Source: Chrysopilus asiliformis (lineage: Eukaryota > Arthropoda > Insecta > Diptera > Rhagionidae). From it: DNA of 64,000 bases. The notes beneath the pieces were generated by a model that did not search any database, was not told the origin of the DNA, and saw nothing but the letters and a program-made list of their open reading frames with translations. The position numbers were made by a program, and so were the translations under genes. Position 1 is the stretch's first letter, and each line of letters starts with the position of its first letter. Where the stretch lies: positions 41,258,184-41,322,183 of the forward strand of contig OZ035961.1 of the NCBI GenBank assembly GCA_964034945.1, read 5' to 3'. Shown here one piece after another: positions 32,768 through 43,448 of the stretch.

Positions 32768-33172
32768 CTAAAAGCAATAATAAATGTACGATGTGGTTTC
32801 ACCACTGAAAATTTGTTGCTCTTGTCCCAGTGTGACCCAAAAAAATTATGGCTACCCTATAATTAAAATCAGTTTCGTTAAAATGTAATTACCAGGTCAT
32901 ATATGAGAGTACAATTTATATTTTTTAACTTCTTTTGAGTGCTACAAAATCTAAAACATCATTTCATGTTATCCATTTTCCTGTCAACTTCTCTCCTGCC
33001 AACATTTTGTTATCGAAAATCTATCTTCCAAACACCTTTAGATTGTTTTTAATGGTTTCAAAGTTTTAAATCAACTTATGAAGAGTTTGAAAGCTCCGAA
33101 GACGAAGGTAAGACTATTGATTTTCGATTAACATGATTGGAAACCACATCATACATTTATTATTGCTTTTAG
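32768..33172. mobile_element. TA-flanked MITE with about 33-bp inverted ends
   Basis: CTAAAAGCAATAATAAATGT then AYGATGTGGTTTC at both ends in opposite orientation, flanked by TA. The segment 32820-32866 inside the left part is an end of the GGGTGACC-type repeat. Confidence 0.7.
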
Positions 33173-33177
33173 TATAA

Positions 33178-34095
33178 CTCCGTTAAAAATTCGATGTGCA
33201 ACAAGTAGGAGTTTAGTTTACAAGTTTTTTTTTCTGCCGTCGACTACAGTTCTAAATACCATCTAATAGGCCACCTCCTTCTAGCCAGAACGCCTTATGA
33301 TTTTATCTTGGTATATTTTGTGTCCTTTTCTATTATCCTTATAACGCTCTCTCCATACCCTGTTCGAATTCTGCAACAGTTTAATGTCCTGTCTAGCCAT
33401 GGTGTAAATCTTTTATTTTGCTGGAACGTGCACATAAGAACGGCGACGTAGCTTGAAGATTTGGTCAACTATAGAATCATATAGAGCGTTACAAGTTACA
33501 CATTCTGTTTCTTATAACTAGATATACATACACAAAAATGTAGAGATAGAGGCCTTGCACGTAATTTCGTTACCTACAAGGGTGTATGTACCAATGTTGA
33601 GAACAATATATTTATAACTTGGCTGAAGTATATTTATATTAATAACATTTTTCTTATCCAGCTGTGAAGGTTGTTCGCCATTCGAATATTTTTCTTTGTT
33701 TGACCTGCCACCTCCACACCATTCCACTAATCGTGTGTAGCTGAGAAACTTGAAACTAAGGATAGACCATTTAACGTGTAGTTATTTCCTTTCCATTTCC
33801 CAAAAAGCTCACATTTATTTAGTTTTTTTTTCATTGCACTAATATTCACTTGATTTATTGTGTTGGCACTGAAATAGGTTCCGAGGTACCTACCCCCGCA
33901 AACATACCTGGTTCCATTTTACCCGTTCATGTTATGTTATACGTTTAAATATATGTACCCATGATAAGATCCTAATTTTACTTTTGCATGTCCACATTTT
34001 GACTTTGTAAACTAATACTTTAATATTTGGGTGAAGTTTACATAAAAATATTCGCCTAGCTTATTGTTAATGGTATGGTTGTAAATTCTAACTAT
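33178..34095. other. No recognisable feature
   Basis: No repeat match or protein-like frame found. Confidence 0.4.
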
Positions 34096-34099
34096 ACGT

Positions 34100-34870
34100 T
34101 CAAAACTATACACAGAGAGAACAAAATTATATGATCAGGTACTTAGAGTCACATAAATTCAAGCTTGACTTGACACATTTTAATAACTTAAAATAAACAC
34201 GTCAAAAATATTAGAAAAAAAAATTGAAAAACTTTTTTAAAAAAGGCTTTCATTTAAAGAAATATTACTAAAATGGGAAAAAGAATTTTTGGGCTCTATG
34301 TATCAGAAATAAATATTTTGATATTTTTTTATGCTTTTATCTCGATTTTATTTCTGATACGCAGTACACAGAAAAATCATTTTTCAGAAATTTAGTACAC
34401 TTAAAAAAAAACTTTTTTTAAATTTTTTTTTAAATTTTATTCTATTTAGTAATTTTGAATTTGATTAGTATGACTCAAAATTCAAAATAACGTCTAGCTT
34501 TTGCCACGCTTGTACATACTTTTTTCTTTTCGCATGCATATCAGTAGCTTTGAGATATCCTTACAGATTCAGCGGCCCCAAAAAACCCCAGATAAGATTT
34601 TTTCCGGGATATTTGAGGAAAAGACTTCTTAACGTCAGAATCGGATTCAGCGACCCCAAAAAACCCCAGGTTTTTAAAAAACCTGGGAGGTTTTTGGAGT
34701 ACAGGACCTTTTTGTTATCTTTAAAAGGACGAAGTTGTGAAAATATTTTGTTGACATTGGAGTTACAAAATTTCAAGTGAATTTCTAGTGAGCGCAAAAT
34801 TTCAAGTGAATCGGATGACTGGAAGTGGGTTAAAATTAGATCACAAGATTTGACCCTGACAAACAGAAAC
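34100..34870 (-). repeat. Dispersed repeat with two 121-type units, copy 1
   Basis: Reverse complement has ACCCACTTCCAGTCATCCGA, CACTTGAAATTTTGCGC, ACTTCGTCCTT and AAGGTCCTG, then two units with GGTTTTTTGGGG..GCTGAAT; the left part ends with a hairpin built on GTATCAGAAATA and TATTTCTGATAC. The same modules in the other direction are at 48958-49430. Confidence 0.65.
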
Positions 34871-35273
34871 TTTTATTTAGTAAAAAAAGCATGCTAAATA
34901 AAAGCTTTTAAAAGGGAAAGTTGTAACATAAATTGAGTTTAACTATTCTTCAAGATTCTTCAAGATTTATGTAAAGTTTGATATAAGGACAGATTTTTTA
35001 ATTACCGGGGATATTGGAGCGCTGAGTCTCACTAGAATTTACTTTATTTGACAAAAAAAGAGTAAATTCTTTTCAGCAGATTTTCCGAAAAAACTAAAAA
35101 TGAATGTTCTAAAAGTCATTTATTTTCAAAAAATTGTATCTGCCGACCGGTTTGTCGTAGGTACATACATGGGGCCTTACCAATGAACATTTAAAATGTC
35201 GGGTCTACGTAGTTTTATAACTAGCGAATTTTAGTATTAGACTTTAATGGCCCTTAGCAATGAATCACTAACT

Positions 35274-35627
35274 CAGCGTTTCTCAACCTTTCAGTATTCG
35301 CGGCCCAATTTTCAATCATAATTTTCATCGCGCCCCCCTGCATACAATAAAATGTATGTCTATCTAGAGTGTCTATCTAATATTAAGCCTTCTTTCGAAA
35401 AACTTTGCTCTGCAAGACAGGCCCAAGGAAGTCACTAATAATTATTAAATTTGTTTTTAATTTAGTAAGTTGTTAATAAGTTAATTATTAAATATTATGT
35501 CGAAATGTATTTTGTTTTGCATGTGTGTATGTACTTTCCTTTCAGTCAGTTAATCAATTTTTTTAAATATTTTCTCTTGGATATGCTGGCGCACCTCCTC
35601 AAAAGTCCCCCAGGTTGAGAATCGCTG
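35274..35627. mobile_element. hAT-type element, 354 bp
   Basis: Ends CAGCGTTTCTCAACC and, inverted, CAGCGATTCTCAACC, the classic hAT signature, with a perfect 8-bp duplication CACTAACT at 35266-35273 and 35628-35635. Interior includes CGCGGCCC and CGCGCCCCCC words and no frame. Confidence 0.93.
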
Positions 35628-35718
35628 CACTAACTCATTAGAAATAACTTAATCATTGACTAAAATAATTTATGATTTGTTAGAGTCGAAACTAAAATTG
35701 TCATAGATAGTAGTTTTA

Positions 35719-36227
35719 GGGAGATGTCACACTGGCCAATCAGCTCCTGCAGCTGCCTGATCCCGACATCAGGTCGGCCAGCTGCAGGAACTGATTCGAT
35801 CAGTAGACGTGGAACACTGAACTTGGAACAACTGACCTCAAACGTCAAAATCTCGGACTCGGAAGAAGAACTTTCCCAACTAGTAATTATTTTAAAGTCA
35901 ACATTATGTGAAGTAGAGAGCCTATAACCTAGAGAGTGGCCATGCCATTTTAATAGCCTGGGCTACTGAAGACAATTATTACCGCCAGAAGGAAAAAATA
36001 TTGAAAATTATCATTTTATTTTATTTAATCTAACAAACATGACATTAGAAACTACCTGACATGTTCCTGATATCAGCTACATTTAGGTCAGTTCAAAAAA
36101 GTCAGCTCTGTGTCCCAGACATGCAGCTGCACATTTTTTGCAGTGTGCCATGCGCCATTGGATTACATGTGCAACTGATGTCGGGATCAGTCAGCTGCAG
36201 GAGCTGATGGCCAGTGTGACATCTCGC
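35719..36227. mobile_element. Harbinger-type MITE, 509 bp, about 58-bp inverted ends
   Basis: Left GGGAGATGTCACACTGGCCA then ATCAGCTCCTGCAGCTG and CTGATCCCGACATCAG; the right end is the inverse with few changes. TTA duplications at 35716-35718 and 36228-36230. A short frame includes KISDSEEELSQLVII, an acidic stretch of the kind near transposase starts, but too little to assign. The right TTA is part of the TTAA of the next MITE. Confidence 0.87.
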
Positions 36228-36231
36228 TTAA

Positions 36232-36509
36232 CACGTTGGCTGCCAAAGCCTTTTCAGGATTTTGATCGTGCAGTGCCAACGTCTTTTCACGATTTTGGTC
36301 ACCTGAGGCCAACTTTTTTTTGTTATTTTTTGTTTCTTTGTGCCTAAAAATCATCTTTGATTACTCGCGACTTTATTATTGGTCCTAATTTTGCAGTTAT
36401 AACGGTTTTTTTGTATCGCACGTTTTCATGCGACATGGCCTGGGAGAACATAAAACATCCTGTAACATTTGGGTGTCGCACGAAAACGTGCGACATGGCG
36501 GCCAACGTG
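36232..36509. mobile_element. piggyBac-type MITE, 278 bp
   Basis: Inverted ends CACGTTGGCTGCC and CACGTTGGCCGCC flanked by TTAA at 36228-36231 and 36510-36513. The right TTAA belongs to the inverted end of the surrounding 35173-36577 element. Interior has TCGCACGTTTTCATGCGACA and a related inverted copy. Confidence 0.85.
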
Positions 36510-36905
36510 TTAAAGTCTACTACCAAAATACGCTAGTTTTAACACTTTTTAGACTCGAACTGTTCATTGGTAAGGCGCATGATGTCTAAATCGTCCAATA
36601 CTCTATATCAGACCTGGGCAAAAGCAAACTGAAAAGTGCTCAACTTATGCCCGAAGTCTTCAGTCCCAGATATACTGCGGATAACACCAATTGGGAGATA
36701 TACTAAGTATATCTAAAAAAATGGAAATCTTCGTAGCAAAAAACATCGAGATAAAGATAACTCTCGGGTAAAGTTATCTCTTGGTCTGAGGTCGAGATAT
36801 CTTGAAATTTTGTGTATAATTTTACCCCAGCGCCACCACTCCCTTTTTAAAGCAGTTGTTGACAGTTTTAGAATAAAATTAAAATATTGAAATCGGAAAG
36901 TTAAA

Positions 36906-37100
36906 ATGTATGAAAAACCTATGGATTCGTTAATGGAAGTGAATATTTTGTCTGACTCTGACAGTGATGAACCAGCAATCATTTCAAGACCCTACGTACT
37001 GCAAATAAGGGTGAATCATTTTGATACTTGGAGTGAAAGTGAATTTGTCATGAGATTTCGCTTAACAAAAGCAACATTTCAAGCACTTTTGCCTAGAATT
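36906..37100 (+). pseudogene. HARBI1-like Harbinger transposase, 5' exon part
   Basis: From an ATG the frame reads MYEKPMDSLMEV, an acidic SDSDSDEPAII stretch, VNHFDTWSESEFVMRFRLTK and ATFQALLPRI, the typical start of PIF/Harbinger transposases and their HARBI1 relatives (F-x-x-x-S-E-x-E-F-x-x-R-[FY]-R-L-[ST]-K). The frame is cut at 37100 by element B, whose 4-bp target duplication AATT is the last four bases here. It resumes at 48156. A possible degenerate end of the Harbinger element (TATGCCCGAAGTCTTCA at about 36651-36667) has an inverse near 48892-48915. Confidence 0.75.
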
Positions 37101-39414
37101 TGTGGTGAACACAACTTCAGAGGATTGTGATAGCCTTTCACAATCCTGCCTGAAGTGGTGCGGAGGCGGCCGGGTGAAGAGGCGGGCATACCAGAGGGCT
37201 AGCTCATTCGGCTGGGTCGTGGGTTTGCCTCTTCTAGCTACCTACCACACAATAAGGTGGTATGCCTGAAGGGTTAAAGATGAAGATGGAGAGGGACTTT
37301 TTAGGGCCCCGATCGTCTAAAGGAGGGAAAAGGGAAAGGAGTGACTCTACAAAAAAAAGGAAAGGACTCAAAAGGAGGACGTGAGGTTTCCTGCCCCATT
37401 TCAGCGATCTTAAGCTGAAACCAAAAGAAATCATGTCCTTTAGAGACCTCACTCTAAAGGACCCCAAAAACTGAATCACACGATTAATGATAAAATCAAC
37501 TCATGCCATCAAATAGCCGCTGCATCTGCCCATCTCTATTGTCACAACACCTTCTCTCCAAAAAAAAAAACTTATTGAGCCATCGCGATTGGCTTATCTA
37601 TCGCAAAAAAAATCAAACTCATTTACCTGAGAGCGCTAGTAGCTGAAAAATCTCCAAAAGAAAAAAAAATCTCTAAAAGAATTAAATCGAAAACAAAAGT
37701 ATCCCCGAAATAACGAAAAACTCGAAGTATAATGAAATTGATTTGAGCTTTAATTAACAATAAAAAGGTTATAAAATTCATGACATTAAACTTTATATAA
37801 TTCCCTATTGTGGCCACTAAAAGATACGAAAATGAATATAATACAATAAAAAAATATATAAAAATAATATCTAAATTCAAAAAAAATGTTTATAAACCCT
37901 GCCTAAATAAACTTAAAATTCCTAGTCACTAATGTTAGTATATAATTTTTACTTTATTTATATTTATTTATTTTATAACTTATTCGTTATTGTCCAGTTT
38001 TAATTATATTTAATACGTAGCATTAAATCTGTGATGTCTTCGATTCACTGTTATATTAGTATTAGAATAATCCATGTTGCTTGTTGAGATTTGAAACCGT
38101 CTTTTATGTTGCTTGTTGAAATTTTGAGACCATTTGACGTCGTACTGTTTTAAATTTTGTTATTTGTAGTGTTGAAAATTTATGTTGCACAAAGCAAAAT
38201 GTTGCGTGGTGTTTTATGTTTTACGTAGATTTTTAATTTGTTGTTTTAAGGATGTCCGATAGATTTTAAGATTTAAAGAAATGAGGCTTTCGGCGCTGCA
38301 TGCCTAGGGTAATTTTTGTCGTCGTATCCCTTTTTATGTATTAATGTTGCCCGATACGTTCCATATTTAATTTTGCATGACGTTACGTCCACGATGTTTT
38401 TTTTTCTTTTCGTCCCCGTGTATCCTTTTTTTAAAAATGTATGCGTACTTACAAATTTGTTGATTTGTTTGATTTGTTGACGTAATTCCTTGTGTGTTCT
38501 CGATGTTTTATAAATGGTGATAATGTTGAAAAATGCCGATGTCCGTCGTTGAAAAATGCCAATGTCCGTCGTTGAAAAATGCCAATGCCGATGTCGGTTT
38601 TAACTGATTTTAAATCAAACATATATTTTTTTTTACTTTTTGTTATTTAACTGTTCATGTAGTATTTCTTCTTATTACGTTTTATTTTTGTTTCGTTTTT
38701 TTGTTTCTTCACCTGAGGTTAAGTTTTAGATTTTTTTTGTTGTTTATACACTGTTTTTTTATTGAACTGCTTTTAACCAATTATTTTATTAGTTTCTAAC
38801 ATACATTTTTATCTAAAATTAGAACTTTTAAATTTTTACACATGTTCTTTTAATCTAGCATTAATCATTCGTAATTTTTCGTCATATTATCCGTTTGATC
38901 GTGTGTAATTTAATTTTAAGTTTAAATTGTAACATTTAGTTAAAAAAAACCCAAAAAAAAAGGTTAAGTCGCGAAATCCACGTCAACTTCTTGGAACTTT
39001 TTCAAGAGGAAAAAAACGAGCCGCAAATTGTAATTCGCACGCGGATCGATCAGGCTTCATCGATTACAAAACGGGGACTGATCCTTTTCAAAACCAAAAA
39101 AAAGAACCAGAGATTTTCCAGTTGGCTTGAAACAAAAGATTTCTCTAACCAACAGTGCACTTGTGCTGCGGCAAGTATTGTTTCCAATTGTTAATTTACA
39201 GCAGCAATATTTGAATTTGTATTGTTTAATTTAATAGAATAAAGAACGCTGTTGCCAAGTGCATTGTTGGTCACAGAAATGGCGCATGGACCGAACGAAA
39301 ATCTTGTTGCTAACCTGATGTATTTCTTTTCTTCCATACTTTACTATTTAGAGCAGCATCGTTTCAGGGATTCTCAACCCATTCTTAAAACGTGATTCGA
39401 ACGCGTTTATTACA
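37101..39414 (-). repeat. 3' LTR of element B, 2314 bp
   Basis: Identical to 45840-48155 by eye except for one substitution (T at 37392, C at 46132) and two A-run lengths (8 vs 9 at 37351; 9 vs 10 at 38953). Contains a 22-bp triplicate with GTTGAAAAATGCC at 38524-38590. Small frames inside (37623-37880, 38991-39194) recur in the other LTR only because the LTR is duplicated. Confidence 0.95.
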
Positions 39415-40058
39415 CCATCAGTGACTTATTTTACCTTCTAAGGTAATATAAGGTGCTGAAAAAGAAAACGCAGTTCTGTTTAGATTGATCGTGTGGCTCG
39501 ACCACGACCCTGTGAAATCTGAGTCTCATGTTCTGAACACTAGCCGGGCAGAAAGTTTCACGAAAAAAAAAAATTAAGATTTTTGCCGAAGTTTCAAACT
39601 TGCAGCAGGTTTATGTCAAATCAAGTAAGTGTCAAATCAGGTGAATGTCAAATCAGGTGGATGTCAAATCAGGTGAATGTCAAATCCGGTTAGTGAAAGA
39701 TGACGAAATCCGAGAATATTCTACAATTTGGGAATATTTGGTTTTACATATGGTGACTTACAACCTTACCAACTACTGACACGAGAGCCCCTATGCAATG
39801 TGGCACCATATGCGACATCCAAACAGGCCTCTGGTCATCCATCCATCGGACCGTTTGAAGGCCAATTAGCTGATAAGGGGGAAGGGTAAAAAAAAATTGG
39901 GAGAAGGTGCGATCATGGTCAGCACCTGAAACTGCCTACGCAGGTCGATAAAAGAGATGGCCTACCGCAGCTAGGCTTAAGCGGAACAGCACATCGATAA
40001 TTAAGGGGTGAAGCCCCCGGGATTCCTTTTTTGGGATACCCAGACAATGTCCAAAGTG
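39415..40058 (-). other. Spacer between pol and 3' LTR, with 16-bp tandem repeat
   Basis: Holds about five copies of TGTCAAATCAGGTGAA at 39610-39700. The bases next to the LTR (minus strand AGAAGGTAAAATAAG, then TCACTGATGG) form only a weak polypurine tract, lying about 10 bases from the LTR edge. Confidence 0.7.
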
Positions 40059-43000
40059 TTAGGTCCGCAGATCTTTCGCATGAACATTGCCAACATACTT
40101 TCCGTCTACGTCTTGGACTTTATAAATCGAGTTACCGATGGTTTTAATGACCTTGCATTTTATGAATTTTGGAGCTAACTTGGCATTTATTTTGTTCGCA
40201 GCATCGCTCATGCAGAAATTTCGTCTAAACAGTATTTGACCAACAGCAAAAGCTCGTTTCTTGGATCGTAGATTGTAGCCTTCGGAATATCTGTTATAAG
40301 ATTCTTCCAGATGTTGTTCTACTTCGGCACGAATTACCTTGATTTTGTCGTCGCCTAAAATTCGGAAATCGTTTTCGCCCACTGCTTGTAGTTTGTTTAA
40401 CAACGCATAGGTTTTTCCATGCATTACCATACCTTGCCCAAAATTGACTGTGTACGGCGTATGGCCTATGGCAGAGTGGAAAGATGATCGCAACGCACAG
40501 GCAATTTCTGGGATATGTTGATCCCACTTTTGATGATTCTTGTCTATGTACGCGCGTATAGCTGAAAGGATCGAACGATTTACGCGTTCGGATGCGTTGG
40601 CTTGAGGCGAATACGTGGCCGTTAACATTTGCCGCACGCCGAACGAGTTCAGGAAAGCTTTGAAATCTTTCGAATTAAACTGGGAACCATTGTCCGATAC
40701 GATACACTCTGGCACGCCGAAAAGACAGAAGATTTCGTTTTTCAAATATTTGATTACGGAGGTTGTCGTTGCTCTCCTCATAGGTTTAAGCATAACAAAC
40801 TTGCTAAAGCTGTCGAGAACAACGAATAGCACGGTGTTAGAATCCACTGATCTGGGATATGGACCCATGAAATCAACAAACAATCGCTGCCAAGGGCGTT
40901 CGACCTTCACCCGCTCACCCATTGGTGGTCTCAATGTCGTGTTCGGTGCTTTGGTTTGTTTGCAAGTTTCACAAGCTTTAATGTACTCCCTTACGTCCTT
41001 TACCATATTGGGCCAGTAATAATATTGCCGCAATCGGTGCAGAGTTTTGCCAATGCCACCATGCGATGCCTTAGGTGGATCATGAGCCAGAGCGACCAAG
41101 CCTGAGGCCAAGCCCGTTGGTACCCAGAGCTTCCAGCTTTCATCCTCCTGAGCAGCGTTCCCAGTCCGAGGGTCGCATCGTCGATAGATGTATCCGTCCG
41201 AGACGCACAGATCAGGCAGCTTCTCCTCCTCCTTATTGATAGTATTTATAAGTTCTTGGTATTCCGGCGATGTGAAATACTCCGAACTCAAGTCTATCGT
41301 AAGGAAAGGATCCAACGCCTGAGCTGCGATCTCGTCCGCATACATCCTAGACAAAGCGTCCGGCACTATGTTCTCGCTGCCTTTTCGATGCTCAATACTG
41401 AAGTCAAACGATTGCAATTTTAGGGACCACCGAGCTAGCCTGCCGCTGAGATCTTTCTGGCTCATGAGCCATCGCAGACTCGCATGGTCCGTGACGATTG
41501 CGAAGGGCAAACCCTCAACATATGGTCGAAACTTCTTGACGCACAGCACCGCTGCATAGCACTCCAGCTCGGTAATGCTGTAATTTTTTTGTGCCGTGTT
41601 TAGTTTCTGCGACACATAGGCCAAGGGTCGCTCTTCACCATCGTCACCCACCTGACACAGTACTCCACCAACTCCAGACGTACTTGCGTCACACTGGATG
41701 ACAAATGGACGTGAAAAATCAGGCGTGGACAGCACGGGAGCAGAACATAAAGCGGCTTTCAATTTCTCAAAAGCAGTTTGAGCTTCTTGTGTCCAGATGA
41801 AGCCGGTAGGGTTCTTCTTCAAACAGTCGGTGATTGGTGCCGCCATACTTGAAAAATTCGGCACGAATCTCCTGTACCAACCAGTCATTCCCAGGAAACG
41901 TCGCACCTGTTTGACTGATTTAGGTACGGGAAATTCGGCCACCGCTGCCACCTTCATCGGATCTGTCTTCAAGGAACCGTCGCCGACAATGAAGCCCAAG
42001 TATTTAAGCTCCTTTTTGCAGAAGCTACTCTTGGAGATATTTATCGTCAAATTCGCTCGACGCAAAGCTTTCGCGACCTCCGAAAGAATGAGCAAGTGAA
42101 GCTCGAATGTCGGTGAAATTATGAGTAAATCGTCAAGATAGACGAAGACGTATTGACGCAGATTACTTGGCATGAACGACATGACCTTGTCCATCAAGCG
42201 GCACATCCGCTGAGGCGCGTTACACAGCCCGAACGGCATCACCGTAAATTGGTATAGAGGTCGACCTGGCACGGTGAAGGCGGTTAGCTCCCTAGACTTT
42301 GTCTCGAGAGGAACCTGCCAGAACGCGTCTTTCAAGTCTAAACTCGAGATGTAGCGCGTTTCATCGAGTCGGCTTAGAAGACCATCGATGTGGGGGAGCG
42401 GATAAGCGTCTCTCACTGTAACCCCGTTGACTTTCCGGGAATCCAGGCAAAGACGAACTTTGCCAGGTTTCCGGACAAGTACAACGGGTGAGTTCCAGGG
42501 AGAGACGCTCTCCTCGATCACCCCAAGCGCTAACATCCGGTCTAGCTCGGCGTAAATCGACCTCTGTATCACCGGCGATACCGGGTAGTGCCTCTGTTTT
42601 ATCGGTGCTGCGCCGTTCACGTCTATTACGTGCTCCTCTAACGTCGTTTTGCCCAACCCGAGCACTTCGGACGAAGGGAGGCACGTAATGACCCTCTGCA
42701 GGTCGCGTTTTTGTTCAATGGACAAGGCATGGTAATCCCGTTCCGTCTGATCAGCACCGTCAAGATCTATTTGTTCGATTAGTTTAGGCATGATCCCAAA
42801 CAGTTCCCAAAAGTCAATCCCCAGATACAGTGGTTGGCTTAAGCTTGGGACTACGTATAGGGTAATTGACGCTGGCTTTTCGCGAAATCTCACTGTGGCG
42901 TTCACATATCCTACTATGGTTTGTTTACTACCATCAGCTGTTTGTACATGGGACTTGATTTTATGAAGTTTTAGCTTTAACCTTTCAACCAGTTTTTCTG

Positions 43001-43448
43001 AACCCTTTCCCAAGCAACTGACACTGGCACCTGAATCTAAGAGTCCTACGATTTGGTGATCCTCAATGTAGATTTGTGCATGCGGACGAAAATCTTCGGA
43101 GGATGAGAAAATTGACGAAACTATGGATTTTTTTCGTTGCTTAAGATTTTGATACCATGTCTTAATTCGGTTCGCCGAACGCTTTCGACTTGAAGATATC
43201 GCTAATTCTTCTGTTTTGAAAATCCTCGCACGCGCCGCCGCGTATTCTTCTTTTCGTTGGTGCAATGATTTTTGAAATAGTGCGATATTGCTTGGTTCAG
43301 ATTCTTTAGAAGATTGATCATCACTAGGTCGTGTCAAGATAGTCATGGCAGGTGATTTTTCGTTGTCATGTCTGGGGATATTTAATTGTGAATAGTCAGG
43401 GGTTGTTATGGGCGGGAAGTCCTGAAGCTCGTCCCGCCCCCTTTCGAG
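40059..43448 (-). CDS. pol: pol polyprotein (protease-RT-RNase H-integrase), element B
   Basis: Open from a TGA just upstream of the frameshift region to a TAG-type end near the 3' spacer; first Met is at 43346, 1,095 residues before the stop. Numbering from that Met: protease LLDSGASVS (catalytic D104); reverse transcriptase about 230-450 with LDLKDAFWQ, MPFGLCNAP and YLDD at 403-406; RNase H with D553, E593 and D620; integrase zinc finger H755, H762, C792, C795 and catalytic D825, D885, E920. It ends with a short YKVQDVDGKYVG segment and no chromodomain or envelope gene. No break is visible. The enzymes mature viral-like particles, copy the RNA and insert the DNA. Confidence 0.95.
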   Translation of the reverse strand, partial: LERGRDELQDFPPITTPDYSQLNIPRHDNEKSPAMTILTRPSDDQSSKESEPSNIALFQKSLHQRKEEYAAARARIFKTEELAISSSRKRSANRIKTWYQNLKQRKKSIVSSIFSSSEDFRPHAQIYIEDHQIVGLLDSGASVSCLGKGSEKLVERLKLKLHKIKSHVQTADGSKQTIVGYVNATVRFREKPASITLYVVPSLSQPLYLGIDFWELFGIMPKLIEQIDLDGADQTERDYHALSIEQKRDLQRVITCLPSSEVLGLGKTTLEEHVIDVNGAAPIKQRHYPVSPVIQRSIYAELDRMLALGVIEESVSPWNSPVVLVRKPGKVRLCLDSRKVNGVTVRDAYPLPHIDGLLSRLDETRYISSLDLKDAFWQVPLETKSRELTAFTVPGRPLYQFTVMPFGLCNAPQRMCRLMDKVMSFMPSNLRQYVFVYLDDLLIISPTFELHLLILSEVAKALRRANLTINISKSSFCKKELKYLGFIVGDGSLKTDPMKVAAVAEFPVPKSVKQVRRFLGMTGWYRRFVPNFSSMAAPITDCLKKNPTGFIWTQEAQTAFEKLKAALCSAPVLSTPDFSRPFVIQCDASTSGVGGVLCQVGDDGEERPLAYVSQKLNTAQKNYSITELECYAAVLCVKKFRPYVEGLPFAIVTDHASLRWLMSQKDLSGRLARWSLKLQSFDFSIEHRKGSENIVPDALSRMYADEIAAQALDPFLTIDLSSEYFTSPEYQELINTINKEEEKLPDLCVSDGYIYRRCDPRTGNAAQEDESWKLWVPTGLASGLVALAHDPPKASHGGIGKTLHRLRQYYYWPNMVKDVREYIKACETCKQTKAPNTTLRPPMGERVKVERPWQRLFVDFMGPYPRSVDSNTVLFVVLDSFSKFVMLKPMRRATTTSVIKYLKNEIFCLFGVPECIVSDNGSQFNSKDFKAFLNSFGVRQMLTATYSPQANASERVNRSILSAIRAYIDKNHQKWDQHIPEIACALRSSFHSAIGHTPYTVNFGQGMVMHGKTYALLNKLQAVGENDFRILGDDKIKVIRAEVEQHLEESYNRYSEGYNLRSKKRAFAVGQILFRRNFCMSDAANKINAKLAPKFIKCKVIKTIGNSIYKVQDVDGKYVGNVHAKDLRT

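Larger units (their letters stand above)
35173..36577. mobile_element. MITE with about 75-bp inverted ends, host of three insertions
   Basis: The left end reads GGGCCTTACCAATGAACATT and continues to ACTAGCGAATTTTAGTATTA, AGACTTTAA; the right end is the inverse (GCGCCTTACCAATGAACA, AACTAGCGTATTTT, AGACTTTAA). Inside are a hAT, a Harbinger-type and a piggyBac-type insertion, so the original element was only about 250 bp. Confidence 0.7.

Noticed and set aside
37623..37880. 85-codon frame, repeated exactly at 46363-46620
   Set aside because: Lies inside the LTR; the repetition reflects LTR duplication, and the F/I/L-rich product comes from A/T-rich sequence.
38991..39194. 67-codon frame repeated at 47732-47935
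   Set aside because: Also inside the LTR, no motif; same explanation.
40615..41019. 134-codon plus-strand frame
   Set aside because: Antisense shadow of element B pol.
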